Below, piece after piece: positions 14,430 to 23,522 of a stretch of DNA of 39,112 nucleotides; the stretch's first letter is position 1; the number at the start of each line of letters is the position of its first letter. Position numbers and translations under genes: made by a program. Source of the DNA: UBA1140 sp964573285 (GTDB lineage Bacteria; Campylobacterota; Campylobacteria; Campylobacterales; Sulfurovaceae); assembly GCA_964573285.1 (NCBI GenBank), contig CAZNJD010000067.1:1-39112 (forward strand), written 5' to 3'. The notes under the pieces are model-generated. The model was not told where the DNA came from. It did not search any database and was given only the letters and a program-made list of their open reading frames with translations.

Positions 14430-15800
14430 ATGACATATCGAATAAAACGATATTATGGATATATTATTGCAACTATTGCTTCACTGATTATACCATTTAT
14501 CACCATAGGGGGACATCATCTTTTCCTATTATCATTTGATAAAAAACAACTGCATTTAATGGGTACTGCATTTGATATGCAAGAGCTTTATCTTATGCCA
14601 TTTCTACTAATGCTCGGATTTATAGGTATTTTTGCCGTTACAGCTGTAGGAGGTAGGGCATTTTGTGGTTGGGCTTGTCCTCAAACTATCTTTAGAGTTA
14701 TATATAGAGATTTAATTGAGACCAAACTTCTAAAAATTAGAAAACGGATTAATAATAAACAAAAAGAACCTGACTATAGTCAATCTGAGAATGCATCAAA
14801 AAGAGTTATTGCTATCCTCATATGGACACTACTCTCACTTATTGCTTCTGCTAACTTTTTATGGTTTTTTATTCCTCCTGAAGACTTTTTTAGTTATTTA
14901 GCTCATCCATTTGACCATACAATTCTATTGGGCTTTTGGTTAGGTATAGTAGCATTTTTGGTTTATGATATTGTTTTCCTAAAAGAAGATTGGTGTATCT
15001 ATGTTTGTCCTTATTCTCGGGTACAATCTGTTCTATATGATGAAGATACTCTTCAAGCTATCTATAGCGAAAAAAGAGGTGGTCATATATATAATGAAAA
15101 TCAAGAAAAAATTGTATTTAAGAAAAAAGATTTAAAAGAGAATGGCGAAGAGAATGCAGAGTGTATTGCATGTCAACATTGTGTAACGGTATGTCCTACT
15201 CATATTGATATTAGAAAAGGTACACAATTAGAGTGTATTAACTGTTTAGAGTGTGTTGATGCATGTACAGAAGTTATGGGAAAACTTGGCAAAGAGTCAT
15301 TAGTACAATGGAGTAGTATGAATGAGATTATTGAAGGCAAAAAAACAAAAATTTTGCGTTCAAAAACTATTATGTATATAGTTGCACTATTCCTTATTTT
15401 AGCAGGTTTGGTATTTATGAGTGGAAAAAAAGAGTATATGTTACTAAATATAAATAAAACAACCCAGCTATATAAAGTAAAAGCAGATAATGAAGTAACT
15501 AATAACTTCTTGATGCTTTTCCAAAATACAGAGTCCAAAAAGCATACTTATAAACTTGAAATTTTGGGTAAATATGCAGATAAAATTCAAATCCATCGTT
15601 TTAAAGAGGTTACACTTAGCCCAGGTAAATTAGCCAAAAAAGTTGTTATCCTATCTACAAAAGAGAGATTAGCTGATGATAATACCAAAAATACACCTAT
15701 TCCTATTATAATAAAAGCTTATGCTATTGATGAACCTAATAGAATTTTCGTTCTACGAAAAGTAGATTTTATCTATCCTAGAGCTGATAAACTAAAATAA
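14430..15800 (+). CDS. ccoG: cbb3 oxidase accessory protein CcoG (polyferredoxin-like)
   Basis: 456 residues from the ATG at 14430, which has AAGGAG 6 bases upstream; an upstream in-frame ATG at 14385 lacks such a site. Membrane segments lie at about 12-32, 65-88, 130-150, 170-188 and 317-335. Iron-sulfur ligands are GWACPQTIFR, the CIYVCPYSRVQSV stretch, and the tandem CxxCxxCxxxCP and CxxCxxCxxxC clusters near residues 245-280. The C-terminal 120 residues form the immunoglobulin-like FixG domain. CcoG is a membrane cupric reductase that feeds copper to oxidase assembly. It is divergent from ccoI and followed by a hairpin terminator. Confidence 0.93.
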   Translation: MTYRIKRYYGYIIATIASLIIPFITIGGHHLFLLSFDKKQLHLMGTAFDMQELYLMPFLLMLGFIGIFAVTAVGGRAFCGWACPQTIFRVIYRDLIETKLLKIRKRINNKQKEPDYSQSENASKRVIAILIWTLLSLIASANFLWFFIPPEDFFSYLAHPFDHTILLGFWLGIVAFLVYDIVFLKEDWCIYVCPYSRVQSVLYDEDTLQAIYSEKRGGHIYNENQEKIVFKKKDLKENGEENAECIACQHCVTVCPTHIDIRKGTQLECINCLECVDACTEVMGKLGKESLVQWSSMNEIIEGKKTKILRSKTIMYIVALFLILAGLVFMSGKKEYMLLNINKTTQLYKVKADNEVTNNFLMLFQNTESKKHTYKLEILGKYADKIQIHRFKEVTLSPGKLAKKVVILSTKERLADDNTKNTPIPIIIKAYAIDEPNRIFVLRKVDFIYPRADKLK

Positions 15801-15807
15801 TCACTCT

Positions 15808-15837
15808 TATGAGTACCTAATTAGAGTGGTACTCATA
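15808..15837 (+). terminator. Terminator-like hairpin after ccoG
   Basis: TATGAGTACC (15808-15817) pairs perfectly over 10 bp with GGTACTCATA (15828-15837), with a 10-base loop. It begins 8 bases after the ccoG stop. The following bases are T-rich but not a pure run. Confidence 0.65.
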
Positions 15838-15878
15838 TTCTTATAACTTTCTTAATCTTTTTTTATAGATTTATAAGA

Positions 15879-15884
15879 TATAAT
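15879..15884 (+). promoter_or_regulatory. Candidate -10 box of the NlpC/P60 gene
   Basis: TATAAT in the context AAGATATAATAAA, 30 bases before the ATG at 15914 and after the ccoG terminator, so the peptidase gene appears to be independently transcribed. Confidence 0.5.
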
Positions 15885-15913
15885 AAAATTAATATTATAT
15901 TAAGGTAAATCCC

Positions 15914-16498
15914 ATGAAAAAGATTATCATCCTAACAATTATCCTACATAGTATGCTTTTTGCAAGTCACAAAAATATATTTATTATTAAAAATCGAGAT
16001 GGTACTGTGGTCAAAGGAAAAGTAGTTAAACATGCAAGAAATAGATTTTTTGATGATTTAATAAAAAAGCAAAAAGAGCTATTGGCTGAACTAAAAAAAG
16101 TTAACTCAAAAGAAAAATATAACAAAAATATTATTGTAAAACAAGCAAAACACTATTTAGGTGGTAAATATGTATGGGGTGGTACACAACCTAGAGGCTT
16201 TGACTGCTCTGGATATGTAAAATATCTATATGCACAGCAAGGTATCCAACTTCCTAGAACTGCGTATGCACAATCTAAAGTTGGTCTTGATGTAACCAAA
16301 CGAGAACTTAAAAAGGGTGATTTACTCTTTTTCTTGACAGATAAAAAGAGACATATTCCGATTACTCATGTAGGAATGTATATTGGTAATGATAAATTCA
16401 TACATGCAGCATCACGAAAAAAAGGAATAATTATATCTTCATTCTCAAAAAGTAAATATAATAGATATTTTGTCAAGGCAAAAAGGATTATCAAGTGA
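15914..16498 (+). CDS. NlpC/P60-family cell-wall peptidase
   Basis: 194 residues: a signal peptide (about 1-17, ending MLFASHK), a lysine-rich linker to about residue 70, then an NlpC/P60 catalytic domain. The catalytic Cys is in the FDCSGYVKY motif near residue 98, the His in ITHVGMYIG near 155, and the third polar residue region is FIHAAS. The YVWGGTQP motif before the Cys is typical. These enzymes cleave peptide bonds in peptidoglycan stems, usually between D-glutamate and diaminopimelate. It stands as its own unit between ccoG and the PilJ-like cluster. Confidence 0.9.
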   Translation: MKKIIILTIILHSMLFASHKNIFIIKNRDGTVVKGKVVKHARNRFFDDLIKKQKELLAELKKVNSKEKYNKNIIVKQAKHYLGGKYVWGGTQPRGFDCSGYVKYLYAQQGIQLPRTAYAQSKVGLDVTKRELKKGDLLFFLTDKKRHIPITHVGMYIGNDKFIHAASRKKGIIISSFSKSKYNRYFVKAKRIIK

Positions 16499-16558
16499 TA
16501 TTATCTTAAAAAAAAATATTATCAAACATATTATATTATAAATAGTGATAAATAATGT

Positions 16559-16564
16559 TATAAT
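16559..16564 (+). promoter_or_regulatory. Candidate -10 box of the PilJ-like signalling cluster
   Basis: TATAAT in the context TGTTATAATATT, 44 bases before the ATG at 16608. It is the best promoter candidate for the four-gene signalling cluster; a GGAGAA ribosome site follows just before the ATG. Confidence 0.5.
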
Positions 16565-16607
16565 ATTAATAAATTCAAAACTCATAATATGAGCTAAGGA
16601 GAAAAGA

Positions 16608-17384
16608 ATGAAAATATTATATAACACAATTGCTCTTATACTATTTTTTAGTAATATACAATTATCCAATGCAGTAGCATCAGATAAAGAGAATATAAAG
16701 ATATTAAATATTATAAATCATCAACGAATGCTTTCTCAACAGATTACAAAAGCATATCTCTATGCAGGAAATAAAATTAATATAGATGAAGCTAATGAAG
16801 AGATAAATAGGTCATTAAAAGAGCTTAGAAACTCCTATCAAGAGATAAATAGTTTAACTAAAAACTCAAAATTTAAAAAATCTATCTATTCTATAAAAAA
16901 AAGTAGTATGAAATTTAATACTCTTTCCAAAAAACCACTAAATGCAAAAAATATAGAGTTAATATTAAATTTGAGTGAATCTATTTTAAATCAGAGTGAA
17001 CAGATTGTTTTATTATTAAAAAGAGAGATTTATAATAATAACTCCAAAATTATTGCAATACTAGGACAACAAGAGATGTTAGCACAAAGAATAGCAAAAT
17101 ATTATATAGCTTATCAATCAAATAGAAGTGAAGATACAAAAAGAAAGATGAAAAAAAGCATAAATCGTTTTACAAAAAACCATAAAACTATAATGAAATA
17201 CAAAGAGGTTACTCCTAATATTAAGAAAAGACTAGGAGAGATAGATAGATTATGGGGAATTGCTAATAAATTCTATATCAATATAGAAAAAGGTGAATTA
17301 CCTTTAACTGTTTTTGAAACAAGTGATAATATAACTCATAAAGTGAATGATATTATTAAAATATATACATTGCAAGTTAAATAA
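16608..17384 (+). CDS. Exported PilJ/NarX-sensor-like protein with two P-box-like motifs
   Basis: 258 residues with a signal peptide (cleavage near residues 21-25) and no later membrane segment, so probably periplasmic. Residues about 30-55 (NIINHQRMLSQQITKAY) match the helix of the PilJ-type sensor domain, whose GRQRMLSQR-like P-box binds nitrate or nitrite in NarX. A second copy near 150-168 (ILGQQEMLAQRIAKYY) keeps the pattern but has Glu where Arg is usual. The protein looks like two tandem four-helix sensor units without kinase or HAMP parts. It is first in a cluster with a related exported protein, a hybrid kinase and a c-di-GMP enzyme, so it may act as a soluble sensor or ligand carrier for that kinase. 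Confidence 0.75.
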   Translation: MKILYNTIALILFFSNIQLSNAVASDKENIKILNIINHQRMLSQQITKAYLYAGNKINIDEANEEINRSLKELRNSYQEINSLTKNSKFKKSIYSIKKSSMKFNTLSKKPLNAKNIELILNLSESILNQSEQIVLLLKREIYNNNSKIIAILGQQEMLAQRIAKYYIAYQSNRSEDTKRKMKKSINRFTKNHKTIMKYKEVTPNIKKRLGEIDRLWGIANKFYINIEKGELPLTVFETSDNITHKVNDIIKIYTLQVK

Positions 17385-17426
17385 AAAAATAATTAAACAA
17401 AAAAAGAGAGGGGAAGGAGTATATAA

Positions 17427-18185
17427 ATGAGAAAAGTTTGCTATATTATTTTAATAGCAGTTGAGGTAATTTATGGCTCAACAAGAGGAGATGTTAAAAT
17501 TCTTGAAGCAACAGAGAATATTCAATATCTAAGTCAAAAAATTGCTACAGATTACCTATTTTTTTACAAAAATCCTGAAAATATTATATTAAAAAATCAA
17601 CTCTATAAAAATATAGATAATCTTCAATTTTATATAAAAGAGATTAGAGATATAGCAGATGCAAAAGAGGGAATATATACCCAAAATCTTTTAAACTATT
17701 TTACTTATAGACTAGAACAAATCAAATATATTCCAAATGAAAAAATTAATATATCCAAAATAGAATTTATTCTCAAATCTAGTGAAATTCTATTAGAAGG
17801 GGCTAAATCTATAGCCAAAGAGCATAGATACAAATTCTCAAAAGAGGAAAAAATGCTAATGTTAAGCAAAGAAATTGTTTATCTATTAAAAAGGGTAAAC
17901 AAATATTATATGGCATTATATATTGGTATAAATAGCCATACAAATTATGAAAAGATGCAACAAGCAATTAGAGATATGGATAGTCGCCTAGAAATAATAA
18001 ATAGTTATAATTATCCAATTGAATTCGAAAATAAATTAAATGAGATAAATGAAATATGGAATAGAGATAAAAACTTTTTTTATCAAGTAGAAGAGTTATC
18101 TATTCCTTATATATTATCAGAATCAACAGAATATATGGAAGATTTACTTATAGAAATAGAACAGTATCATAAAAAAAATCTATAA
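17427..18185 (+). CDS. Exported degenerate PilJ-like protein
   Basis: 252 residues, signal peptide about 1-17, then an all-helical periplasmic protein. The stretch ILEATENIQYLSQKIATDY (about residues 25-43) aligns with the P-box helix of the preceding protein, but the Arg-Met pair is replaced by Gln-Tyr. A second weak copy, MLSKEIVYLLKRVNKYYMALY, lies near residues 148-170. Overall length and helix layout match the 258-residue neighbour, so they look like diverged duplicates. Loss of the arginine suggests a different ligand or a structural role. It follows the first by 42 bases and precedes the hybrid kinase by 12, with an AAGGTGG site between. Confidence 0.65.
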   Translation: MRKVCYIILIAVEVIYGSTRGDVKILEATENIQYLSQKIATDYLFFYKNPENIILKNQLYKNIDNLQFYIKEIRDIADAKEGIYTQNLLNYFTYRLEQIKYIPNEKINISKIEFILKSSEILLEGAKSIAKEHRYKFSKEEKMLMLSKEIVYLLKRVNKYYMALYIGINSHTNYEKMQQAIRDMDSRLEIINSYNYPIEFENKLNEINEIWNRDKNFFYQVEELSIPYILSESTEYMEDLLIEIEQYHKKNL

Positions 18186-18197
18186 AAAGGTGGTCAA

Positions 18198-20780
18198 ATG
18201 AGACTATTAAATAATAAAAACATATTACTATTTTTTATTATAGCTATTGCACTAACTATTTTAGCATCTAAAACTTATGGTGTATATAAAGAGTATCAGA
18301 CAATAAAAAAAGAGACCCAAAGACAGGATAATTTTAATAAATTAAATGCTCTATTGGATATAGCTCAAGAAGAAGTTTTATACTCTTGTGTATATATGAC
18401 TATCAAAAATAGAACGATACTCAATAAACTTAAAGAGAAACAAGCTAAACTAGATAAATTAAATAATAATTTAAATAATAATTTAATTCCTACACTAGAG
18501 TTAAAAAAGATAAGAGATAAAGTAGAAAATGGAGACAAAGATTATCTAAATATTCTTTTTAATTTATATGAGACTAAAATAATCAAACCCATATTATATA
18601 GTATGAGTAGAGTAAGTAGTTCTAATAATATAAATAATCAACTTAAACTTATTCATCTAAAAGAGTATATCAATATGGAAAATAGCCTACTTGCTTTTAT
18701 ATTAAACGAAAATAAAATAATGAATAAGCAAGATTTAAATTATTGGGATAGACTTTTATCACAAATAATTTTCCCCAATTTTCTCCCATTCCAAAATAGA
18801 GATATTGAGATGAAAATTAATAAGATATTGGATGGAGACTCTTTTTCCAAAATTGCCATAAAAACTAGAGCCAAAATTTTCCAAGAGTCACAAAATGGAA
18901 ACTATTCAATAACTTTTAAAGATTGGGCAAATAGTATCAAGGAGAAGATGAAACGAATTGAAGATGCACAATATCTACTTCTATCTAATTCCAAAATTCA
19001 TTTAGAAAAAGAGCTGCTATACAAAGAGCGAAAAATGAATAGATATATATCTATCTCTCTCCTTGTTTTACTTTTATGGGTTTTACTTATAGGTTTTTTG
19101 AGTACTTTAAATGATATAAAAAAAGATAGACTCTTCTTGAAAGATACACTAAAATATATAGAGGTTGATTTAGATGAGAGTAAAAAAAGAGAGATAAAAA
19201 AGATACTAAAGAGAAATGATAGTATAGAGATATATAAATTTCTTGCCAATGAAATTAAGGAGCCTAGTCGTGCAAAAGACCGTTTCTTGGCAAATATGTC
19301 TCATGAAATTCGTACTCCACTTAATGGCATTATAGGATTTACTAAACTTTTAGAAGAGACCCCTCTATCCGAAGAACAAAAAGAGATGGTTACTATAATA
19401 GAAAATAGTTCTAATAATCTAATACATATAGTCAATAATATTCTTGATTTTTCTAAGATTAAAGCAGGGAAAATAGAGTTAGAGGCTATACCCTTTAATC
19501 CTATTAAACAGTTTGAGATAACCATAGATACGCATATGGCCAAAGCTAGAGAAAAAAATATTAAGTTTATTATTTTTAGTGACCCTACTATTCCATTTGA
19601 ATTAATAGGTGACCCTACCAAACTGTCACAAGTTCTTACAAATTTAATCAGCAATGCAATTAAATTTACACCCAAGAGTGGATTAATCTATATATCTATG
19701 ATGAAAAGTTCCCAAACCCAAGATAGTGTTACTATATATTTCGCTGTTAAAGATACAGGCATAGGTATTACAAAAGAAGAGAAAAGTAAAATTTTCAATG
19801 CATTTTCACAAGCAGATGCTAGTACTAGTAGAAAATATGGAGGTACAGGATTGGGGTTAAGTATATCTAGTCAACTAATTAAATATATGGGGGGCAGATT
19901 AGATATACGAAGCAAAAAAGAAAAAGGCTCAACATTTTTCTTTTCTCTAAAATTCAAAAAATCAATAAAGGAGAGGAAACAAACTAAATTAGATTTGTCT
20001 AAATATAAAGTCGGGTATATTCTTCCTCAAAAAGATAATGGTATAGATAAAAACCTAAAAATATATACAGAGTATTATGGAGCCAAATTTACGAGTTATG
20101 AGCTTCATGAACTATTTGCACTAGATATATCTAAGCTTCCTGATTTGCTATTTATTAACTATTCATGTTTTGATAAAAAAGGAGAGATTAATCCATTTTT
20201 TGCACTACCTCTTAAAATTGTACTCATAACATCAAATGATAAAAAAAATGAATTAGAAAAGATAAAAAATAAAATAGATAAAATTTTATCTGAACCTATA
20301 AACTTTAGTCGAATAACAAAATCACTTAAAATATTAAATAGAAAGGAAAAAAAGATTAATCCTAAAACCGAAAAACCAATAATATTGAATAATATAAAAG
20401 CATTGGTAGCAGAAGATAATTTTATAAACCAAAAACTTATGACACGAGTATTGGATAACTTTGGTATAGATGTCACTATTGTAAATAATGGAAAAGAGGC
20501 ATTAAAAGCTAGGCAAATAGATAAATATGATATTATATTTATGGATATTCAGATGCCTATTATGGGTGGTATTACTGCCACCAAAAAGATTTCTGATTTT
20601 GAAATAGAAAAGAATAAGAAACATATCCCAATTATTGCCTTGACGGCTAATGCCTTGCAGGGTGATAGAGAAAAGTATATTAACGCAGGAATGGATGATT
20701 ATATCTCAAAACCTATACAGATAGAAGAGCTAAAAAAAGTATTAGAGAGATTTGTCTATCCAGAAGTTAGGAGTTTATAA
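18198..20780 (+). CDS. Hybrid sensor histidine kinase with a large periplasmic helical domain
   Basis: 860 residues. Membrane segments at about 9-27 and 282-303 enclose a helical periplasmic domain of about 250 residues. Its start (LDIAQEEVLYSCVYMTIKNR) recalls the NIT-type nitrate/nitrite sensor fold, though weakly. The kinase core has His369 in ANMSHEIRTPLNG, then an ATPase domain with NLISNAIKF, DTGIGI and GGTGLGLSIS. A region at about 600-700 resembles a degenerate receiver without a phospho-acceptor. The C-terminal receiver has D783 in IIFMDIQMP and the KP motif YISKPIQ. Its TAA abuts the ATG of the REC-GGDEF-EAL gene, so phosphotransfer to that receiver is plausible. Confidence 0.88.
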   Translation: MRLLNNKNILLFFIIAIALTILASKTYGVYKEYQTIKKETQRQDNFNKLNALLDIAQEEVLYSCVYMTIKNRTILNKLKEKQAKLDKLNNNLNNNLIPTLELKKIRDKVENGDKDYLNILFNLYETKIIKPILYSMSRVSSSNNINNQLKLIHLKEYINMENSLLAFILNENKIMNKQDLNYWDRLLSQIIFPNFLPFQNRDIEMKINKILDGDSFSKIAIKTRAKIFQESQNGNYSITFKDWANSIKEKMKRIEDAQYLLLSNSKIHLEKELLYKERKMNRYISISLLVLLLWVLLIGFLSTLNDIKKDRLFLKDTLKYIEVDLDESKKREIKKILKRNDSIEIYKFLANEIKEPSRAKDRFLANMSHEIRTPLNGIIGFTKLLEETPLSEEQKEMVTIIENSSNNLIHIVNNILDFSKIKAGKIELEAIPFNPIKQFEITIDTHMAKAREKNIKFIIFSDPTIPFELIGDPTKLSQVLTNLISNAIKFTPKSGLIYISMMKSSQTQDSVTIYFAVKDTGIGITKEEKSKIFNAFSQADASTSRKYGGTGLGLSISSQLIKYMGGRLDIRSKKEKGSTFFFSLKFKKSIKERKQTKLDLSKYKVGYILPQKDNGIDKNLKIYTEYYGAKFTSYELHELFALDISKLPDLLFINYSCFDKKGEINPFFALPLKIVLITSNDKKNELEKIKNKIDKILSEPINFSRITKSLKILNRKEKKINPKTEKPIILNNIKALVAEDNFINQKLMTRVLDNFGIDVTIVNNGKEALKARQIDKYDIIFMDIQMPIMGGITATKKISDFEIEKNKKHIPIIALTANALQGDREKYINAGMDDYISKPIQIEELKKVLERFVYPEVRSL

Positions 20781-22484
20781 ATGAATGATTTTACACTGCT
20801 TTATGTAGAAGATAATAAGATAATACAAAAAATTGTCAAAGTCATATTGCAAACACATTTCAAAGAGATATACTTAGCAGATGATGGAGAAAAAGGGATT
20901 AAACTTTATCAAGAAAAAAACCCTGATATAGTTTTAGCTGATATTTCTATGCCAAATATGAATGGACTTGATATGATTAGTAAGATTAAAAAGCTAAATT
21001 CAAATCAAAGAATAGCACTTCTTACTGGTTATAATAATATCACTTATCTAAATAAAGCTATTAATATGGGTGTTGATAAATATATACTAAAACCTATACA
21101 ACCCAAACAAATGTTAGATGCTCTGCAAGATATAGTCACATCTCTAAAAATAGAAGATGAACAGAAAAAATATAAAAAGGATTTAGAATTTGCTTCACAA
21201 CATGATGAGTTAACAGGTTTAGTTAATCGTACTCTTTTTCATCATAAACTCAAAAAACTGATAGAATACTCTACCCAATCTAATAAACATGTTGCCATAT
21301 TTAGTATAGATTTAAACCTATTCAAAAGTATCAATGATACTTATGGACATGATGCAGGAGATGCTGTACTTAAAAGAGTAGCAAAAAATCTACTCCAATC
21401 TCTAAGAAAAGATGATATAGTAGCACGATTTGGTGGAGATGAGTTTGCAGTAGCAATTGGTTTTCTAAAAAGACATAACCATATATTAGGTTTTCTCAAA
21501 CGAATAGAAGATAGCTTTTTAGAACCTCTACTCTATATTGATAATAATTCAGAACATCATATTCCTATATCTTTGAGTATAGGTATCACTTTTTATTCCA
21601 AACAATCTAATGATATATCAACCCAAAATCTTTTAAAACAGGCTGACAAAGCAATGTATATGGCAAAAAAGTCAAAAAGGATGTATAAATTTTTCGATAG
21701 TAGTGAAGAGTCTTCTTTACAAAAAAAAGAGAAAAAAACTCAAGATATAAATAGAGCCATAATACAAAATGAGTTTATGCTATATTATCAACCAATTATA
21801 GATATAAAAAGCAATAAAGTTGTAGCTTTTGAAGCATTGCTAAGATGGAACCATCCCGAAAAAGGAATAATGACTCCAGATAGCTTTTTGCCATATATCT
21901 TGGATAATCCTGAGATAATATGTTCCTTAGGTCAATGGATTATCAAAAATGTATTTAATCAATTTGAGATATGGATAGAAAAAGAGTATGATTTTATGAT
22001 TAGTATCAATATCAGTTCTCAAGAGTTTGAAGCCAAAAAGTTTATCTCTATGTTAAAAGAGTTATTGGAACAGTACCCTCTAGTTATTCCTCAAAAAATA
22101 ATATTTGAGATTGTAGAGGGTATTGCTATCAAAGATATAGAGATAAAAAATAGCTCTTTAACACAAGTAAAAGAACTTGGCTTTAAAATTACACTAGATA
22201 ACTTTGGAACAGGTTACTCTACACTATCATCAATCAATAGATTTGGAGTTGATAATATTAAAATAGATAAACGATTTGTAATGAGTATGCTCAAAGATAG
22301 AGATGACCACTCTATGGTCAATGCCTCTATCCAATTAGCGAAAGTTTTTGGTTATAAAGTTATAGCAGAGGGTGTAGAGAGTAGAGAACATCTACCTGTT
22401 TTATTAGAGTTAGGTTGTGATGAAGCACAAGGTTATGGGATAGCAAAACCTATGCCACCTGAAGAGATTGATAAATTTTTATAA
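20781..22484 (+). CDS. Response regulator with GGDEF and EAL domains
   Basis: 567 residues. The receiver (1-120) has D54 in VLADISMP and the KP motif YILKPIQP. The GGDEF domain has the intact motif RFGGDEF (GGDEF at 218-222) and an RKDD inhibitory site five residues before its RF, as in product-inhibited diguanylate cyclases. The EAL domain starts at 351 (FEALLRW) and keeps ISINISSQ, FEIVEG, KIDKRF, AEGVES and AQGYG. However, the DDFGTG motif reads DNFGTG (D473, N474), altering one metal-site residue. The enzyme should make, and perhaps break down, cyclic-di-GMP under control of the upstream hybrid kinase. It is the last gene of the cluster. Confidence 0.92.
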   Translation: MNDFTLLYVEDNKIIQKIVKVILQTHFKEIYLADDGEKGIKLYQEKNPDIVLADISMPNMNGLDMISKIKKLNSNQRIALLTGYNNITYLNKAINMGVDKYILKPIQPKQMLDALQDIVTSLKIEDEQKKYKKDLEFASQHDELTGLVNRTLFHHKLKKLIEYSTQSNKHVAIFSIDLNLFKSINDTYGHDAGDAVLKRVAKNLLQSLRKDDIVARFGGDEFAVAIGFLKRHNHILGFLKRIEDSFLEPLLYIDNNSEHHIPISLSIGITFYSKQSNDISTQNLLKQADKAMYMAKKSKRMYKFFDSSEESSLQKKEKKTQDINRAIIQNEFMLYYQPIIDIKSNKVVAFEALLRWNHPEKGIMTPDSFLPYILDNPEIICSLGQWIIKNVFNQFEIWIEKEYDFMISINISSQEFEAKKFISMLKELLEQYPLVIPQKIIFEIVEGIAIKDIEIKNSSLTQVKELGFKITLDNFGTGYSTLSSINRFGVDNIKIDKRFVMSMLKDRDDHSMVNASIQLAKVFGYKVIAEGVESREHLPVLLELGCDEAQGYGIAKPMPPEEIDKFL

Positions 22485-22538
22485 ATTAAAAATTATAAAA
22501 GTAAAAAAGTAATTAAAAATAGATATTTTGGAGATGGT

Positions 22539-23522
22539 ATGCTTTATATTAATTGTATAGATGAGCTAAATAGTGGTAAAAATCTATTAGCTTTTTCAGG
22601 TGGAGTGGACTCTTCTGCTCTATTTTTTTTGTTATTAGAAAATCAAATTAAATTTGATATTGCTTTAGTAAATTATGGAATTAGAGAGCAAAGTATAAAA
22701 GAGCAGACCTATGCTCTAACTTTAGCCAAGAGATATAAGCTAAAAGCTTATACAATCCAATCACCACAATTTGATAATAACTTTGAAAAAAATGCTAGAG
22801 ATTTCCGATATAAATTTTTTAATAAGATAATCAAGAGAGAAAAATATACAAATCTAATTACAGCACATCAACTTAATGACCAGATGGAGTGGTTGCTTAT
22901 GCGTTTAGTTAAGGGGGCTGGGGTTGTGGAGCTTTTGGGATTGGAGAGTAAAACGATTAAAGATAACTATAGACTTATTCGTCCTATTTTACACCACTCC
23001 AAAGATGAACTATTAGAGTATCTAAAAAAGCATAATTATAAATATTTTATAGATAGTAGTAATAGTGATATAAAATATGAACGAAACTACTTTAGAAAAA
23101 AATTTTCTGATAGCCTTATAGAAGAGTATAGAGATGGAATTAGTAGGAGTTTTGAATATCTCAAAGAGGATAAAAGAGTATTAACCACTGGATATAGAGA
23201 GATTTTTCACTATAGAGAGCTATATATAATAGAATTAACAAATCCTGCTATCAAAACCAGAGTTATAGACATATATTTAAAACGATTAGGATATTTACTC
23301 TCTTCCTCACAAAGAGAAAAACTCAAAAAAGAGAACTCTATAGTATTTGGTGCTGTATGGGCTGTAGAGATAAGAGATAATAAAATTTTTATAGCACCAT
23401 ATATCAAAAAGCCTATGCCCAAAAGGTATAAAGAGAGTTGCCGAGTAGCCAAGATAGCCCCTAAAATAAGAGGTTATTGTTATATTAATAACATAGAGCC
23501 TAAAATGGTTTTACAATCATAG
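22539..23522 (+). CDS. tilS: tRNA(Ile)-lysidine synthetase
   Basis: 327 residues. The P-loop SGGVDSS at about residues 20-26 is the pyrophosphatase motif of the family. LVNYGIRE, ITAHQLNDQMEWLLMRLVKGAG and RPILHHSKDELLEYLK are typical TilS features. The enzyme attaches lysine to cytidine-34 of a tRNA(Ile) so that it reads AUA instead of AUG, which is essential in an AT-rich genome. It is short, ending soon after the catalytic domain, as in other Campylobacterota. A GGAG site lies before the ATG. Its 3' end overlaps the convergent gene by 23 bases. Confidence 0.92.
   Translation: MLYINCIDELNSGKNLLAFSGGVDSSALFFLLLENQIKFDIALVNYGIREQSIKEQTYALTLAKRYKLKAYTIQSPQFDNNFEKNARDFRYKFFNKIIKREKYTNLITAHQLNDQMEWLLMRLVKGAGVVELLGLESKTIKDNYRLIRPILHHSKDELLEYLKKHNYKYFIDSSNSDIKYERNYFRKKFSDSLIEEYRDGISRSFEYLKEDKRVLTTGYREIFHYRELYIIELTNPAIKTRVIDIYLKRLGYLLSSSQREKLKKENSIVFGAVWAVEIRDNKIFIAPYIKKPMPKRYKESCRVAKIAPKIRGYCYINNIEPKMVLQS

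Noticed and set aside
18798..20276. Second functional receiver in the hybrid kinase (about residues 600-700)
   Set aside because: The segment has receiver-like strands (YKVGYILPQ, DLLFINYS, KIVLITSND) but no Asp in the phospho-acceptor place, so it is described only as degenerate.
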